33,052 nucleotides of DNA from CAXFCD01 sp964001155 (GTDB lineage Bacteria > Fidelibacterota > Marinisomatia > Marinisomatales > UBA1611). Positions within the stretch are counted from its first letter, which is position 1; every line of letters starts with the position of its first letter. Positions 16,088 to 24,659 of the stretch are shown here, piece by piece. The translations under genes were made by a program, and so were the position numbers. The stretch lies in assembly GCA_964001155.1 (NCBI GenBank), contig CAXFCD010000171.1:1-33052 (forward strand), written 5' to 3'. A model generated the notes under the pieces. It was given only the letters and a program-made list of their open reading frames with translations, did no database searches and was not told where the DNA came from.

Positions 16088-17151
16088 AGTTTATGCTGGC
16101 GCTTATGGTGTTTTTCAGTGTTGAATTTTGCATCTTCCGGATTCTCCTCCGAAACCCAATTATCTTTCTTTGGTCCATCATCTTCAATGTCAAATTCTTC
16201 TGAAAAGACTCTTCCGGTTCTGGGTGGCCGGCGTTTTTGTTGCTCGTTCCTGTTATTATGTTTTTTATAAGGACGTCCATGTTTTTTATTCTTTTTGGGA
16301 CTAGAGTTGGGACGAGGTTGTTGTGCTTTTGTTGCTCTTCGCCGTCTTCGGCTGGGTTTGGGAACATCCGCTGCTGAAACACTTTCCAAATCTTCAAACT
16401 TTTCTGGTGTAGGTTCAGGTGATTTTTCTGTGGCTTCACTTTTCAATTCTTCCTCATCAAATGTGAATGAGTCTGGATTAAACATGCCATAGATGGTACC
16501 AAATCCGCGGGTGATGCCATTGCCAACACCGATATAGTTTGGCAGAACAAAATTGGTTTTGAATTCACCCATGAAAGCGCCCCATTTATTTTCGTCTACT
16601 GGACGAGGAAAAAGGCTGGATACTTTTACCTTTGTGAAAATATTGTCTTCCAGGTTTACACCAACCTCATTGGCCAAGAAGATAATATTTTGCCCCAATA
16701 GACGATTAAGGAATGATGGTTTTTCCTGATTGGTTAAAAAACGGTACCGCCCGCCTGTCATATGATTCAAAGCCACCCAAGGTGTAATAAAACGGTATCT
16801 GACTAAGCGGCTGGAGGGAATAAACTGTTGTTTGGCATTTTCAATATCGCTGTCTTGTACTTCAAAGGTGATATTCCCAAAGTCGAATATTTCAAATTTT
16901 TCTGCTAAGGACAATACAGGATCTACTCCCTCATGTATACCAATAATGTAGATCTGCTCATTCAATATTTTGACTTGGACTCTTGGGTAAAGAAATCGAT
17001 CACGGTAAGAACCATCCAGCATGGGAATAATGGGTTCATCAGAATATTGGCGCATAAAAACACCTTTCACTTGATAGGGAGTTTTCCGCACGGGCTTATC
17101 CGTGATAACACGAACTACAACTGATTTTATATCTGGAAAAGTATCACTCAT
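16084..17151 (-). CDS. Cas6b-like RNA-binding/endoribonuclease-fold protein with a basic tail, no CRISPR context
   Basis: 355 residues. Residues 20-85 look like a Cas6b N-terminal domain: PYQVKGVFM, then FLYPRVQVKIL (54-63), then YIIGIHEGVDPVL (68-80). Residues about 112-222 look like the Cas6b C-terminal domain: SSRLVRYRFITPWVALNH, FLNRLLGQNIIFLANEVG, GAFMGEFKTNFVLPNYIGVG and the glycine-rich loop GVGNGITRGFGTIYG (208-222), the hallmark of Cas6/RAMP endoribonucleases that cut CRISPR precursor RNA. The histidine pair expected between the two N-terminal strands is absent; IIPMLDG stands there, so catalysis is doubtful. Residues 230-260 are acidic, 267-312 are very basic (SRRRRRATKAQ, KKNKKHGRPYKKHNN, KRRPPR) and the rest is low complexity, so probably a disordered RNA-binding tail. 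No cas gene or repeat array is in the window. It lies 24 nt after rho and overlaps the aminotransferase start. The family call is from memory of the motifs. Confidence 0.7.
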   Translation of the reverse strand: MSDTFPDIKSVVVRVITDKPVRKTPYQVKGVFMRQYSDEPIIPMLDGSYRDRFLYPRVQVKILNEQIYIIGIHEGVDPVLSLAEKFEIFDFGNITFEVQDSDIENAKQQFIPSSRLVRYRFITPWVALNHMTGGRYRFLTNQEKPSFLNRLLGQNIIFLANEVGVNLEDNIFTKVKVSSLFPRPVDENKWGAFMGEFKTNFVLPNYIGVGNGITRGFGTIYGMFNPDSFTFDEEELKSEATEKSPEPTPEKFEDLESVSAADVPKPSRRRRRATKAQQPRPNSSPKKNKKHGRPYKKHNNRNEQQKRRPPRTGRVFSEEFDIEDDGPKKDNWVSEENPEDAKFNTEKHHKRQHKL

Positions 17152-17175
17152 CTTACTTAAAAATTAAACCTGTAT

Positions 17176-18426
17176 TTATTGACTCATTGTATCTAAGAAC
17201 TCGGCATTGGACTTTGTCCGTTTCATGCGATCAAGCATGAATTCCATAGCTTCTTCCACTTTCATATCATTCAGTAATTTGCGCAGAATCCACAATCTGC
17301 CCAACTCTTTTCGTCCCAGAAGAAGTTCCTCTTTCCGGGTACCAGACCGAATAATATCAAATGAAGGGTACACTCTACGGTCGCTCAACCGGCGATCTAG
17401 GACCAATTCCATATTACCTGTACCTTTGAATTCTTCAAAGATGACCTCATCTGCCCGACTGCCGGTGTCAATCAGGGCCGTAGAAATAATGGTTAAACTA
17501 CCGCCTTCTTCTGTATTTCTTGCAGCACCAAAAAACTGTTTTGGTTTCTTCAGCGCATTGAAATCTACACCGCCCGACAATATCTTGCCACTATGAGGTA
17601 TCACAGCATTATGAGCACGAGCTAAACGGGTAATGCTGTCTAAAAGAATGACAACATCATCTCCAAACTCCACCATTCGCCTTGCTTTTTGCAACACCAT
17701 ATCCGCAACAGATACGTGTCGTTCTGGCGGTTCATCAAATGTAGAACTGATTACTTCAGCATCAACATTCCGTTTCATATCTGTCACTTCTTCAGGTCGT
17801 TCATCAATCAACAAAACAATCCGTTTTGTTTCCGGATGATTTTTGCTAATGGCATTCGCCAACTTTTGAAGCAGAATTGTTTTCCCTGTTTTGGGTTGTG
17901 CAACTATGAGTCCGCGTTGACCTTTCCCAATAGGTGCCATCAAGTCCATGATACGCATAGACAGGTTTTTCTCATCAGTTTCTAGTTTAAATTTTTCCTC
18001 AGGATAGAGCGGTGTAAAATTATCAAAAAGGATAAGTTCTTTCAGTTTTTGAATCGGTTCTTCATTCACTGTCTCCACTTTCAACAACGCATAAAACCGT
18101 TCTTTAGATTTTGGCGGCCGGATTTGACCTGTAATGAGATGACCCGTTTTGAGTCCAAAACGCTTGATTTGAGATGGGCTTACATAAATGTCGTCGGGGC
18201 CAGGTAAATAGTTAAAATCCGGTGACCGGAGAAAACCATACCCATCCTGCATGACCTCTAAAACACCGCGTGCGGATAGAACACCCTCTTTCTTCGCTTG
18301 TGCTTCTAAAATACGGACAGTTAATTCCTGTTTATTGAGTCCGGCTACGCCGCCATCTATATTAAGCTTTTGAGCTAATTCCGTGAGTTCCCGAATTTGC
18401 AGGGATTGTAATTCGTTAAGATCCAT
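17176..18426 (-). CDS. rho: Transcription termination factor Rho
   Basis: 416 residues, close to the E. coli length and without the large N-terminal insertion seen in some FCB and actinobacterial Rhos. The N-terminal Rho-N helical domain is LQSLQIRELTELAQKLNI. The cold-shock-like primary RNA-binding domain spans about 52-120 (GVLEVMQDGYGFLRSP, DDIYVSPSQIKRF). The ATPase domain has Walker A AQPKTGKT (G181, K182, T183), Walker B VLLIDERPEEVTDM, the R-loop RLARAHN, the Q-loop segment SGKILSGGVD and the arginine finger region GSRADEVIFEEFKGTGN. It forms a hexameric RNA/DNA helicase that ends untranslated transcripts. It heads the rho, Cas6b-like, aminotransferase, rpmE run; a weak terminator separates it from folC. 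Rho genes are often autoregulated, but nothing here proves that. Confidence 0.97.
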   Translation of the reverse strand: MDLNELQSLQIRELTELAQKLNIDGGVAGLNKQELTVRILEAQAKKEGVLSARGVLEVMQDGYGFLRSPDFNYLPGPDDIYVSPSQIKRFGLKTGHLITGQIRPPKSKERFYALLKVETVNEEPIQKLKELILFDNFTPLYPEEKFKLETDEKNLSMRIMDLMAPIGKGQRGLIVAQPKTGKTILLQKLANAISKNHPETKRIVLLIDERPEEVTDMKRNVDAEVISSTFDEPPERHVSVADMVLQKARRMVEFGDDVVILLDSITRLARAHNAVIPHSGKILSGGVDFNALKKPKQFFGAARNTEEGGSLTIISTALIDTGSRADEVIFEEFKGTGNMELVLDRRLSDRRVYPSFDIIRSGTRKEELLLGRKELGRLWILRKLLNDMKVEEAMEFMLDRMKRTKSNAEFLDTMSQ

Positions 18427-18460
18427 ATAATTTAAAACCTGTTAATAATTTTTGGAATTG

Positions 18461-18493
18461 TAAAAATATAAGTCTCCGGGGGGATACTGGAGA
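18461..18493 (-). terminator. Possible weak terminator between folC and rho
   Basis: On the minus strand TCTCC pairs with GGAGA around an 11-nt C-rich loop and is followed by CTTATATTTTT. The five-pair stem is short, so termination may be partial. The remaining AT-rich 40 nt before rho could hold its promoter; no clear -35/-10 pair was identified. Confidence 0.4.
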
Positions 18494-18507
18494 GAGGAGA
18501 AGTTACA

Positions 18508-19770
18508 TCAAATAATACCCGAGTCAAAAGATATTTCAAATTCAGCGAATACTTCATCTGCAATATAATGACTCCCGAAGATGATGCCCACTCCGTTTAC
18601 ATCTATGTTTTGCTTTAATTGGATCAAACCTGATGTTACAGAATCGACAGGTTGGTTTTCCAACCCCTCGGACTTCAGTTTTTTTGATAATTCAATTTCG
18701 CCCATTAAAAGTCCATTTTGATCCGTTGTAACAAATAACTTAGAAAATTGGCCTACAAGTTTTTGAACGAGACGATCCAATGCTTTATCACCTTTCAGGC
18801 AAAACAATCCTATCAATGGTTCACCGGGAAATATTTTCCGAATTGTTTGTATGAGAAATTCCACTCCATCCTCATTGTGAGCTACATCATAATAAATACG
18901 GTCATTTAACTGCTGGATACGACCGGGCCAAACCACCTTCTTTAATCCATTTCGGATCACTTTATTTGGAATTTCAGGATCAAGCCGGTTAACACATTCA
19001 ATGGCTAAGGCGCCATTCACAGCTTGGTACTCTCCAATGAGAGATGTAAAATATTTTTTTCCATTGTATTGAAATTCTGTTCCCAAGGTGCCAGGTAAAA
19101 TTTCAGAGATTTCGGCCAAATCAAAAATAGGTGCATCCTTCTCATCTGCTGTTTGCTGAAGAATAGTTTTCACTTTCGGCGTTTGATCCGCGACAATTAC
19201 AGGGACGTTCTTTTTAATAATCCCGGCTTTTTCACGGGCGATCTTCTCCAAGTCTTTCCCCAAAATATCCATGTGATCCATGGAGATATGGGTGATTACT
19301 GTCACCACCGGTTCAATCACATTTGTAGAGTCCAAGCGGCCGCCCAGCCCGGTTTCAATCACCGCCACATCCACATGGTGAGTTTTAAAATGATAGAGCG
19401 CCATGGCCGTCGAGACTTCAAAAAAGGTAGATTCAATTTCTTCAATTTCAGGCTCAGCCATTGCCATAAATGCAATAATCTCCTCATCAGAAATTGGTTG
19501 ACCATTGACCCGAATTCTTTCATTAAACCGGATTAAATGCGGTGATGTGTATAAACCAACTTTCTGTCCCGATGCCTTTAACATACTGGCAAGTTGAGCG
19601 CAAGTGGACCCCTTTCCATTGGTGCCTGCCACATGTATCATGGTGAGATCTTTTTGCGGATTCCCGATATAATCTAACAATCGGACTGTATGCTCCAATC
19701 CCAGTTTAATCCCATGTCGCTGGAGATTAAAAAGAGACTCTAAAAGAGAAGAAAACTCAGGAGATGTCAA
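18508..19770 (-). CDS. folC: Folylpolyglutamate synthase / dihydrofolate synthase
   Basis: 420 residues, of the Mur-ligase ATP-grasp-like family. It adds glutamate to (dihydro)pteroate or folates in the cytoplasm. The P-loop is HVAGTNGKGST (GTNGKGS at 49-55), followed by LYTSPHLIRFNERIRVNG, the omega-loop segment typical of FolC. ETGLGGRLDSTNV and THISMDHMDILG carry further ATP/Mg ligands, and VWPGRIQQL and YYDVAHNEDG mark the C-terminal domain. It overlaps murI by 14 nt, so the pair is probably coupled. Whether it is bifunctional (with dihydrofolate synthase activity) cannot be decided here. Confidence 0.93.
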   Translation of the reverse strand: MTSPEFSSLLESLFNLQRHGIKLGLEHTVRLLDYIGNPQKDLTMIHVAGTNGKGSTCAQLASMLKASGQKVGLYTSPHLIRFNERIRVNGQPISDEEIIAFMAMAEPEIEEIESTFFEVSTAMALYHFKTHHVDVAVIETGLGGRLDSTNVIEPVVTVITHISMDHMDILGKDLEKIAREKAGIIKKNVPVIVADQTPKVKTILQQTADEKDAPIFDLAEISEILPGTLGTEFQYNGKKYFTSLIGEYQAVNGALAIECVNRLDPEIPNKVIRNGLKKVVWPGRIQQLNDRIYYDVAHNEDGVEFLIQTIRKIFPGEPLIGLFCLKGDKALDRLVQKLVGQFSKLFVTTDQNGLLMGEIELSKKLKSEGLENQPVDSVTSGLIQLKQNIDVNGVGIIFGSHYIADEVFAEFEISFDSGII

Positions 19771-20554
19771 TGTGTTGGATTGAACTGATGGTGGCTTTTA
19801 AAAACCGTCCGGCAAGCGCTTCAAATGATTCGGGAGAATCCGTAGCAAAACACTGAATTTCTCCGGGTGTTTCATCTGCGAGTAAGTTTTTCTTTTTCAG
19901 GACTGCATGAACCGCGGTGGCAGTGGCTTGCCCGGAATCAACTAATTGAACATTTTCTCCTAATACATCACTGATGACAGGCTTCAACAGAGGATAATGG
20001 GTACACCCTAAAATGACAGTATCAACGGAAGATCCGATAATAGAACTCAAATAGTTCTTCGCAACGGATTCCGGAACGTCACCAGACACCCAACCCTCTT
20101 CCGCTAAGGGAACAAATAAAGGACAGGCTTGACTCACAACAGAGATTTCACCATTAACTGCCAACAGCCTTTTTCCATATGCATCGGATCTGATGGTAGC
20201 GTGAGTGCCCAATACACCGATTTGATGGTTTTTCGTTGCAGTGATGGCGGACTGGACACCGGGGGCAATCACACCAATGATAGGCAAATCAAAATTAGAT
20301 TTTAAATATGCCAAGGCTAAGGATGAAGCTGTGTTACAAGCCACTACAATCATTTTACAATTCTGGTTGATTAGCCATTCAGTGATCTCTTTGGAAAACG
20401 TCTGGATGCGTTCCTCACTTTTATTGCCATATGGGACTCGGGCCGTATCCCCCACATATAAGATAGATTCTTGGGGCAATGTTTTTGCCATTGCACCTAC
20501 AACGGTAAGTCCGCCAATACCGGAATCAAAAACACCAATGGGCCTATTATCCAC
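19757..20554 (-). CDS. murI: Glutamate racemase
   Basis: 265 residues, full length. It supplies D-glutamate for peptidoglycan. It starts MDNRPIGVFDSGIGGLTVVG (D10, S11 in the substrate loop). The two catalytic cysteines are C73 in VACNTAS and C184 in LGCTHYPLL; VGDTARVPYGNKS is also conserved. It begins 2 nt after the stop of the upstream amidase gene and overlaps folC, forming an amidase-murI-folC unit with a cell-wall theme. Confidence 0.96.
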   Translation of the reverse strand: MDNRPIGVFDSGIGGLTVVGAMAKTLPQESILYVGDTARVPYGNKSEERIQTFSKEITEWLINQNCKMIVVACNTASSLALAYLKSNFDLPIIGVIAPGVQSAITATKNHQIGVLGTHATIRSDAYGKRLLAVNGEISVVSQACPLFVPLAEEGWVSGDVPESVAKNYLSSIIGSSVDTVILGCTHYPLLKPVISDVLGENVQLVDSGQATATAVHAVLKKKNLLADETPGEIQCFATDSPESFEALAGRFLKATISSIQHIDIS

Positions 20555-20556
20555 TT

Positions 20557-22032
20557 CTATTCCTCTGCCAGGAGTTTTTCACGCGAATACTTAAAATGCA
20601 TAATTCCGGCATAAATCGCCTCTGCAATGTTCTGTTTGTATTTTTCTTGTTTCATTTTTTTCTCTTCTGCCGGATTGGAAATAAAGCCCACCTCTACAAG
20701 AACATTCGGCATTGATGCGCCATAAAGAACATAAAACCCTGCTTGTTTCACACCGCGGTTGGGTGTGGTGAGTTTTTTATCCAGTTCCATCTGGATCATA
20801 GCTGCCAAATCTTCACTCTCTTTCAAGTACATACTTGATGTCATTTCTGCCATAATCTGCATTTCACCGGTGAGTTTCTTATAATTTCCGGCTTTTTCTT
20901 CAAACTTAATGACTGAGTTTTCACGTAATGCAACATCAATAGCATCATCACTTTTTGCCAAACTATACAAATATGTTTCAAATCCCTGTATCTTACGATT
21001 ATTATTTGAATTTGTATGGATACTAACAAAGACTTTTCCATTTGCATCGTTCGCAATTTTTGTTCGTTTGTTTAAAGGAATAAACACATCCTCTTCCCGG
21101 GTATAAATCACATTTATATTGGTCTTTTTTTCCAAAAGATGTCCTACCTTTCTTGTAATGTCCAACACCACATCTTTTTCTTTCGTTCCATATTTGCCTA
21201 AAGATCCAGGGTCTTTCCCACCATGTCCCGCATCCAGAACAACTGTATCCAATCGTTGGCGATCTTTCACATCTTCAATCCGTTCTTCTATTTTTCCAAG
21301 GGGTGTTCGCAAGGTGATGACAATTTCGTTGGGATCTAAACTTTGGTACCATTCATGGCTGATTATTTCCGTCCCCAATTTAAAAGCTACTTGTGCCGTT
21401 TCACCAATTTGATCAGACTCAATTCGTCGTACTGCACCGCGAGTTAAACCATGATTGATGCGGGTTGTATCCACCATAGCACCCGCAACTGTTAAATAAT
21501 ACCAGCCGTGCTTATTGATAAATGAACTTATATTTCTCTCAGAAAATGGTTTTCGGGTGGTGAGCCGAATGATTGTTCCATTAGATTTCACATCTATATG
21601 AATCCCAGTGATGTTAAATCGCACTACATCAATATCCAGAAATTCCTTCTTGGGATCAAAATTAATTCCCGGTAAAACAGTGGATTTTAAAATGTTCAGA
21701 AATTCCTCAGCTGGCACATATAGGTCATTGGATTTTACTTGCGTAATCTGTGGCATTTGGTAGGGTTGATCATCAATCATGACAAAACTGGTACGCCCGG
21801 ATATTTTTATTTTGCGGCCGGCGATATAAAGAACAAGTTTTTTCCGTTCCGCATTTTCATACAACTTAGAGGAAAGGGAGCGGGAAAGATCCTTGGCTGA
21901 AATATATAATTTCTTTGAATCCCGGAGCGTTTTGATTTCCGATTCTGTGCCTGAACTACGGTTAAAAACATGGACTTCTCCCCAAAGTGCGCTGGAGATT
22001 AACAGGAATGGAATGATTATTCTTATAAACAT
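20557..22032 (-). CDS. N-acetylmuramoyl-L-alanine amidase (AmiC/Amidase_3 type)
   Basis: 491 residues, periplasmic. The signal peptide is about 1-18 (IIIPFLLISSALWGE). Residues 30-135 resemble the copper-amine-oxidase-N-like domain (LYISAKDLSRSL, DLYVPAEEFLNIL), and about 140-245 an AMIN-type beta domain used for septal targeting. The zinc amidase domain runs from VVLDAGHGGKDPG to the end: ligands H270, E285 and H339 (in SIHTNSN), with the catalytic glutamate E447 in VLVEVGFISN. It cleaves the lactyl-amide bond between muramic acid and the stem peptide, as in daughter-cell separation or wall turnover. An insertion of about 45 residues between H339 and E447 resembles the autoinhibitory region of AmiB/AmiC, which would need an activator. 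This last point is inference. Confidence 0.93.
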   Translation of the reverse strand: MFIRIIIPFLLISSALWGEVHVFNRSSGTESEIKTLRDSKKLYISAKDLSRSLSSKLYENAERKKLVLYIAGRKIKISGRTSFVMIDDQPYQMPQITQVKSNDLYVPAEEFLNILKSTVLPGINFDPKKEFLDIDVVRFNITGIHIDVKSNGTIIRLTTRKPFSERNISSFINKHGWYYLTVAGAMVDTTRINHGLTRGAVRRIESDQIGETAQVAFKLGTEIISHEWYQSLDPNEIVITLRTPLGKIEERIEDVKDRQRLDTVVLDAGHGGKDPGSLGKYGTKEKDVVLDITRKVGHLLEKKTNINVIYTREEDVFIPLNKRTKIANDANGKVFVSIHTNSNNNRKIQGFETYLYSLAKSDDAIDVALRENSVIKFEEKAGNYKKLTGEMQIMAEMTSSMYLKESEDLAAMIQMELDKKLTTPNRGVKQAGFYVLYGASMPNVLVEVGFISNPAEEKKMKQEKYKQNIAEAIYAGIMHFKYSREKLLAEE

Positions 22033-22079
22033 CAGATTGAATTTATCTTATCTGTTTGAAGGGGAACAAAGAAATAGCA

Positions 22080-23852
22080 TTAAATCGAGACATTTATTTG
22101 CAAGGCACCTCTGAAAATTGGGACTATGTCAAAGTTCCAAGAATTCCACGCTGTTGAAAGGCGGAGATGTATTTCACTGTAATCACTGGTATGATAGTAA
22201 ATACTGCTGCCTAAATAATGGCCTGACTGAGTGAACACTTTACTTTTCATTTCACCGGGCAGGTTTACATCCCAGTAATATAGCCAATTTTTTTCGTCTA
22301 TTCTAGCCGTCACCCAATATATATTGATGCCCCACCGGTCCCATAGATGTTTCCCTCTGAACTGTATGCCCCAACTGGAAGGATTCCCATCTTGATTATG
22401 CTTTTCCTGAATTTGGCATTGATACGATTGGCGCTTTGATTGCGTCCACTTAATCGTTGTTTTAAATGTTGAAACAGGGAAAGCTGAAGATTGGTATTCT
22501 GTATAATCGTAATGCTCAGAGGATGATTCTTGGATCTTCAATTTTGATTGAATCCTGAGTTTTGTGTTAAATCTATGTTCAATATTGATTCCGGTCTCAT
22601 GGCCGTATTTTTGAAATTCACCTTCTATTTTTCTTATCCGGGAAAACAGGTCTGAATATATATTTACCATAGTTTGGTGTAGGCGAAAACGAATCTCTTG
22701 CAACACGCCCATTTCTCCTAATTCTTGGTTATTCCAGTTCCGGAAAACATTATCCCGCAGGGCAAAATAATCCGGATCAATTTTTCTAAGTACAAAACCG
22801 TAGTGGAATGATTTGTGTTTCAACTTGCCGCCGCCAACTATCGCATTTTTATTTTGAGACGTGTAAGCCAATTCAGAAAATAATTGCCAATTTGATACTT
22901 GATAATTTCCGTAAACTGAAGTTGCCAAATTGGTCAAGTTGTCCTTATCATTATTCCAGGCAGCACCACCCAGGATGAAGCCCACATGACCATGTTGAGT
23001 CTCTCTTCCCCAGTCTGCAATTCCAACTGTTTCAGAAATATTCCCTCGATTTTCAATCTGACTCTTGGAAACGTGAAGACCGGAATTTGAGGTTTTGAAT
23101 TTTTTCCTTTCCAAAGAGCCGTCCAAATTCCTATAGGAAATACCAGCAGTTAGAATTCCCTGTCTTAAAGGCTGTGTCCAACCTAATCCTTGATAAGCCC
23201 AAGATTCATGCCCAGACCTGAATGGTTGAATTCCTCTTCCCCGGCGTAAGGCTGAATTGGTTGTCCCAAAATCTGATTTCACAGGAATAGACCGCCAACT
23301 CACCAACCCATGTCCCAATAACATTTGATAATTCCCAATGGTATAATCAAAATTTTGAAACTTTGTTTTCAAAAACAGGGAATGATAATCCAAGATATCG
23401 ACCTCCTGCGGGTCTCTTTCACCGAGGCCACCAACTGTAAATTGTCCAAAATCCACGGTGCCAAACCACTTGTATTGAATGCCATCAGTACGGTTCATTC
23501 GGTGTAAAAAAGTACCTTTCGTTTTTGATATTGCTACATCAGACCAAAGATGTACTGTTAAGATTTTTAATCGAGGGGAATTATCAACATTGCCCAGTTT
23601 TCCATTCTTGAATTCTTCCAAGGCGAGGGTTTCCTCAGCGGATAGAAAGGACAATTGAGTAAGCAGTGTTGCGGATTCCGGGGTTAAGGAATTGTGTAAA
23701 AATTTAAGGTTGTTCAGCAATAGCAAATCAGATTCCGGTAATTCCTTTTCCGGGTCAAAGTTTTCAATGATATCATATTGACCCAGCGTAGTATCATGGA
23801 ATACGAGTGTAACTAATACCAGTTTGATAAGTGCTGAGGCCAAGGTTTGCAT
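22080..23852 (-). CDS. Helix-hairpin-helix N-domain outer-membrane barrel protein
   Basis: 590 residues. The signal peptide is about 1-24 (LIKLVLVTLVFHDTTLGQ). Residues 30-95 are a degenerate ComEA-like helix-hairpin-helix region (ESDLLLLNNLKFL, ATLLTQLSFLSAEETLALEE). The rest is a beta-rich barrel with aromatic girdle residues. Blocks IGNYQMLLGHGLVSWRS and LRRGRGIQPFRSGHESWAYQG match a family of large FCB outer-membrane proteins usually annotated only as helix-hairpin-helix proteins. I do not know a proven function. The chosen ATG overlaps the upstream PorV-like gene by 59 nt; the signal peptide requires this start or one very near it, and no Shine-Dalgarno site is visible, so translation may be reinitiated from the upstream gene. 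Family recognition is from memory of the motifs. Confidence 0.72.
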   Translation of the reverse strand: MQTLASALIKLVLVTLVFHDTTLGQYDIIENFDPEKELPESDLLLLNNLKFLHNSLTPESATLLTQLSFLSAEETLALEEFKNGKLGNVDNSPRLKILTVHLWSDVAISKTKGTFLHRMNRTDGIQYKWFGTVDFGQFTVGGLGERDPQEVDILDYHSLFLKTKFQNFDYTIGNYQMLLGHGLVSWRSIPVKSDFGTTNSALRRGRGIQPFRSGHESWAYQGLGWTQPLRQGILTAGISYRNLDGSLERKKFKTSNSGLHVSKSQIENRGNISETVGIADWGRETQHGHVGFILGGAAWNNDKDNLTNLATSVYGNYQVSNWQLFSELAYTSQNKNAIVGGGKLKHKSFHYGFVLRKIDPDYFALRDNVFRNWNNQELGEMGVLQEIRFRLHQTMVNIYSDLFSRIRKIEGEFQKYGHETGINIEHRFNTKLRIQSKLKIQESSSEHYDYTEYQSSAFPVSTFKTTIKWTQSKRQSYQCQIQEKHNQDGNPSSWGIQFRGKHLWDRWGINIYWVTARIDEKNWLYYWDVNLPGEMKSKVFTQSGHYLGSSIYYHTSDYSEIHLRLSTAWNSWNFDIVPIFRGALQINVSI

Positions 23853-24642
23853 GAGAAAGATAACCTATTTCAATTCGAAAATTTTTCCAATGAATATAAC
23901 CTCCTGTTGTAAAAATATTAGGCTGATGAACTTTACCAACTGCAATGGCAATTTGATTAAATGGTTGATAGATCAGCCCCAAACGGACACTAATGGGAAA
24001 TTCCGTATCTTGGACAAGGGAAACTTGACCCCTAATCTGATCGTGGGGCTTTGCCAAAAATCCGGTGGCTATCACTTGGGGAAGCTTTTCCCGGGATTGC
24101 CCAAGTACCGGCCGATTAACATTTAATAATGAGATGATTGATTCAACATTGGATCCCATTGCGTATCTGATGGTGACTCTTGATCCAATGGCCACAGCTT
24201 GCCCATAATTGGTGATACTCAATTGATACATATTCAGTGAGATTCCTATTTGAACTAATTCTTTATAATTTTTTCCACCCAAAATCGAAACTTGGGTTTC
24301 GCTGTAATTCGGATTCCCAAAACGAGACAAACCCAATCCGACACCATATTGATGAAACGTCCCGCCTATGACAAAGCAGGATTGGGTGAGAGATTTTAAA
24401 CCAAATTTCCGGTGATGACTCCCTGCACTAAATAAGGATTGGTTATTCGAAATAATTGTTGGATCGGAAATAGCTCCAAGTGAATTGGCATATAATGAAA
24501 AGGGGAAAGCGCCGGCAGCATTTTGAAGGGGGGATATTTTTTCTGATTCAAATGCGCTTTCGAGAGAGTTGGGGCAGAAGAATACCATACTGCAAAACAG
24601 TAAGGTGCGAGACACATGGCAGAAGTTTTGATGGAGGGCCAT
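23794..24642 (-). CDS. PorV/FadL-like outer-membrane beta-barrel protein
   Basis: 282 residues. It has a hydrophobic signal segment (LLFCSMVFFCPNSLESAF), then the PorV/PorQ-like start NSLGAISDPTIISNNQSLFS, where the family normally has 'GGAxxAxxDPTAxFxNPA'. Alternating strands follow: FHQYGVGLGLSRFG, VQIGISLNMYQLSI, VIATGFLAKPHDQI, SVRLGLIYQPFNQIAIAVGK, GYIHWKNFRIEIGYLSH and the terminal TYQTGISYTRIP. The pattern matches small FCB barrels related to the T9SS shuttle PorV and to FadL transporters, though cleavage and function cannot be assigned. An ATG 18 codons further in is an alternative start. It pairs with the overlapping barrel gene downstream, suggesting a common complex. Confidence 0.6.
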   Translation of the reverse strand: MALHQNFCHVSRTLLFCSMVFFCPNSLESAFESEKISPLQNAAGAFPFSLYANSLGAISDPTIISNNQSLFSAGSHHRKFGLKSLTQSCFVIGGTFHQYGVGLGLSRFGNPNYSETQVSILGGKNYKELVQIGISLNMYQLSITNYGQAVAIGSRVTIRYAMGSNVESIISLLNVNRPVLGQSREKLPQVIATGFLAKPHDQIRGQVSLVQDTEFPISVRLGLIYQPFNQIAIAVGKVHQPNIFTTGGYIHWKNFRIEIGYLSHANLGLSTYQTGISYTRIP

Positions 24643-24659
24643 GGTATCTTTAAATGAAT

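Noticed and set aside
16077..16439. 120-codon alternative minus-strand frame over the Cas6-like tail
   Set aside because: It is a shifted reading of the repetitive basic tail region, with no homology or start signal; the 355-codon frame keeps a coherent domain order and couples to its neighbours.
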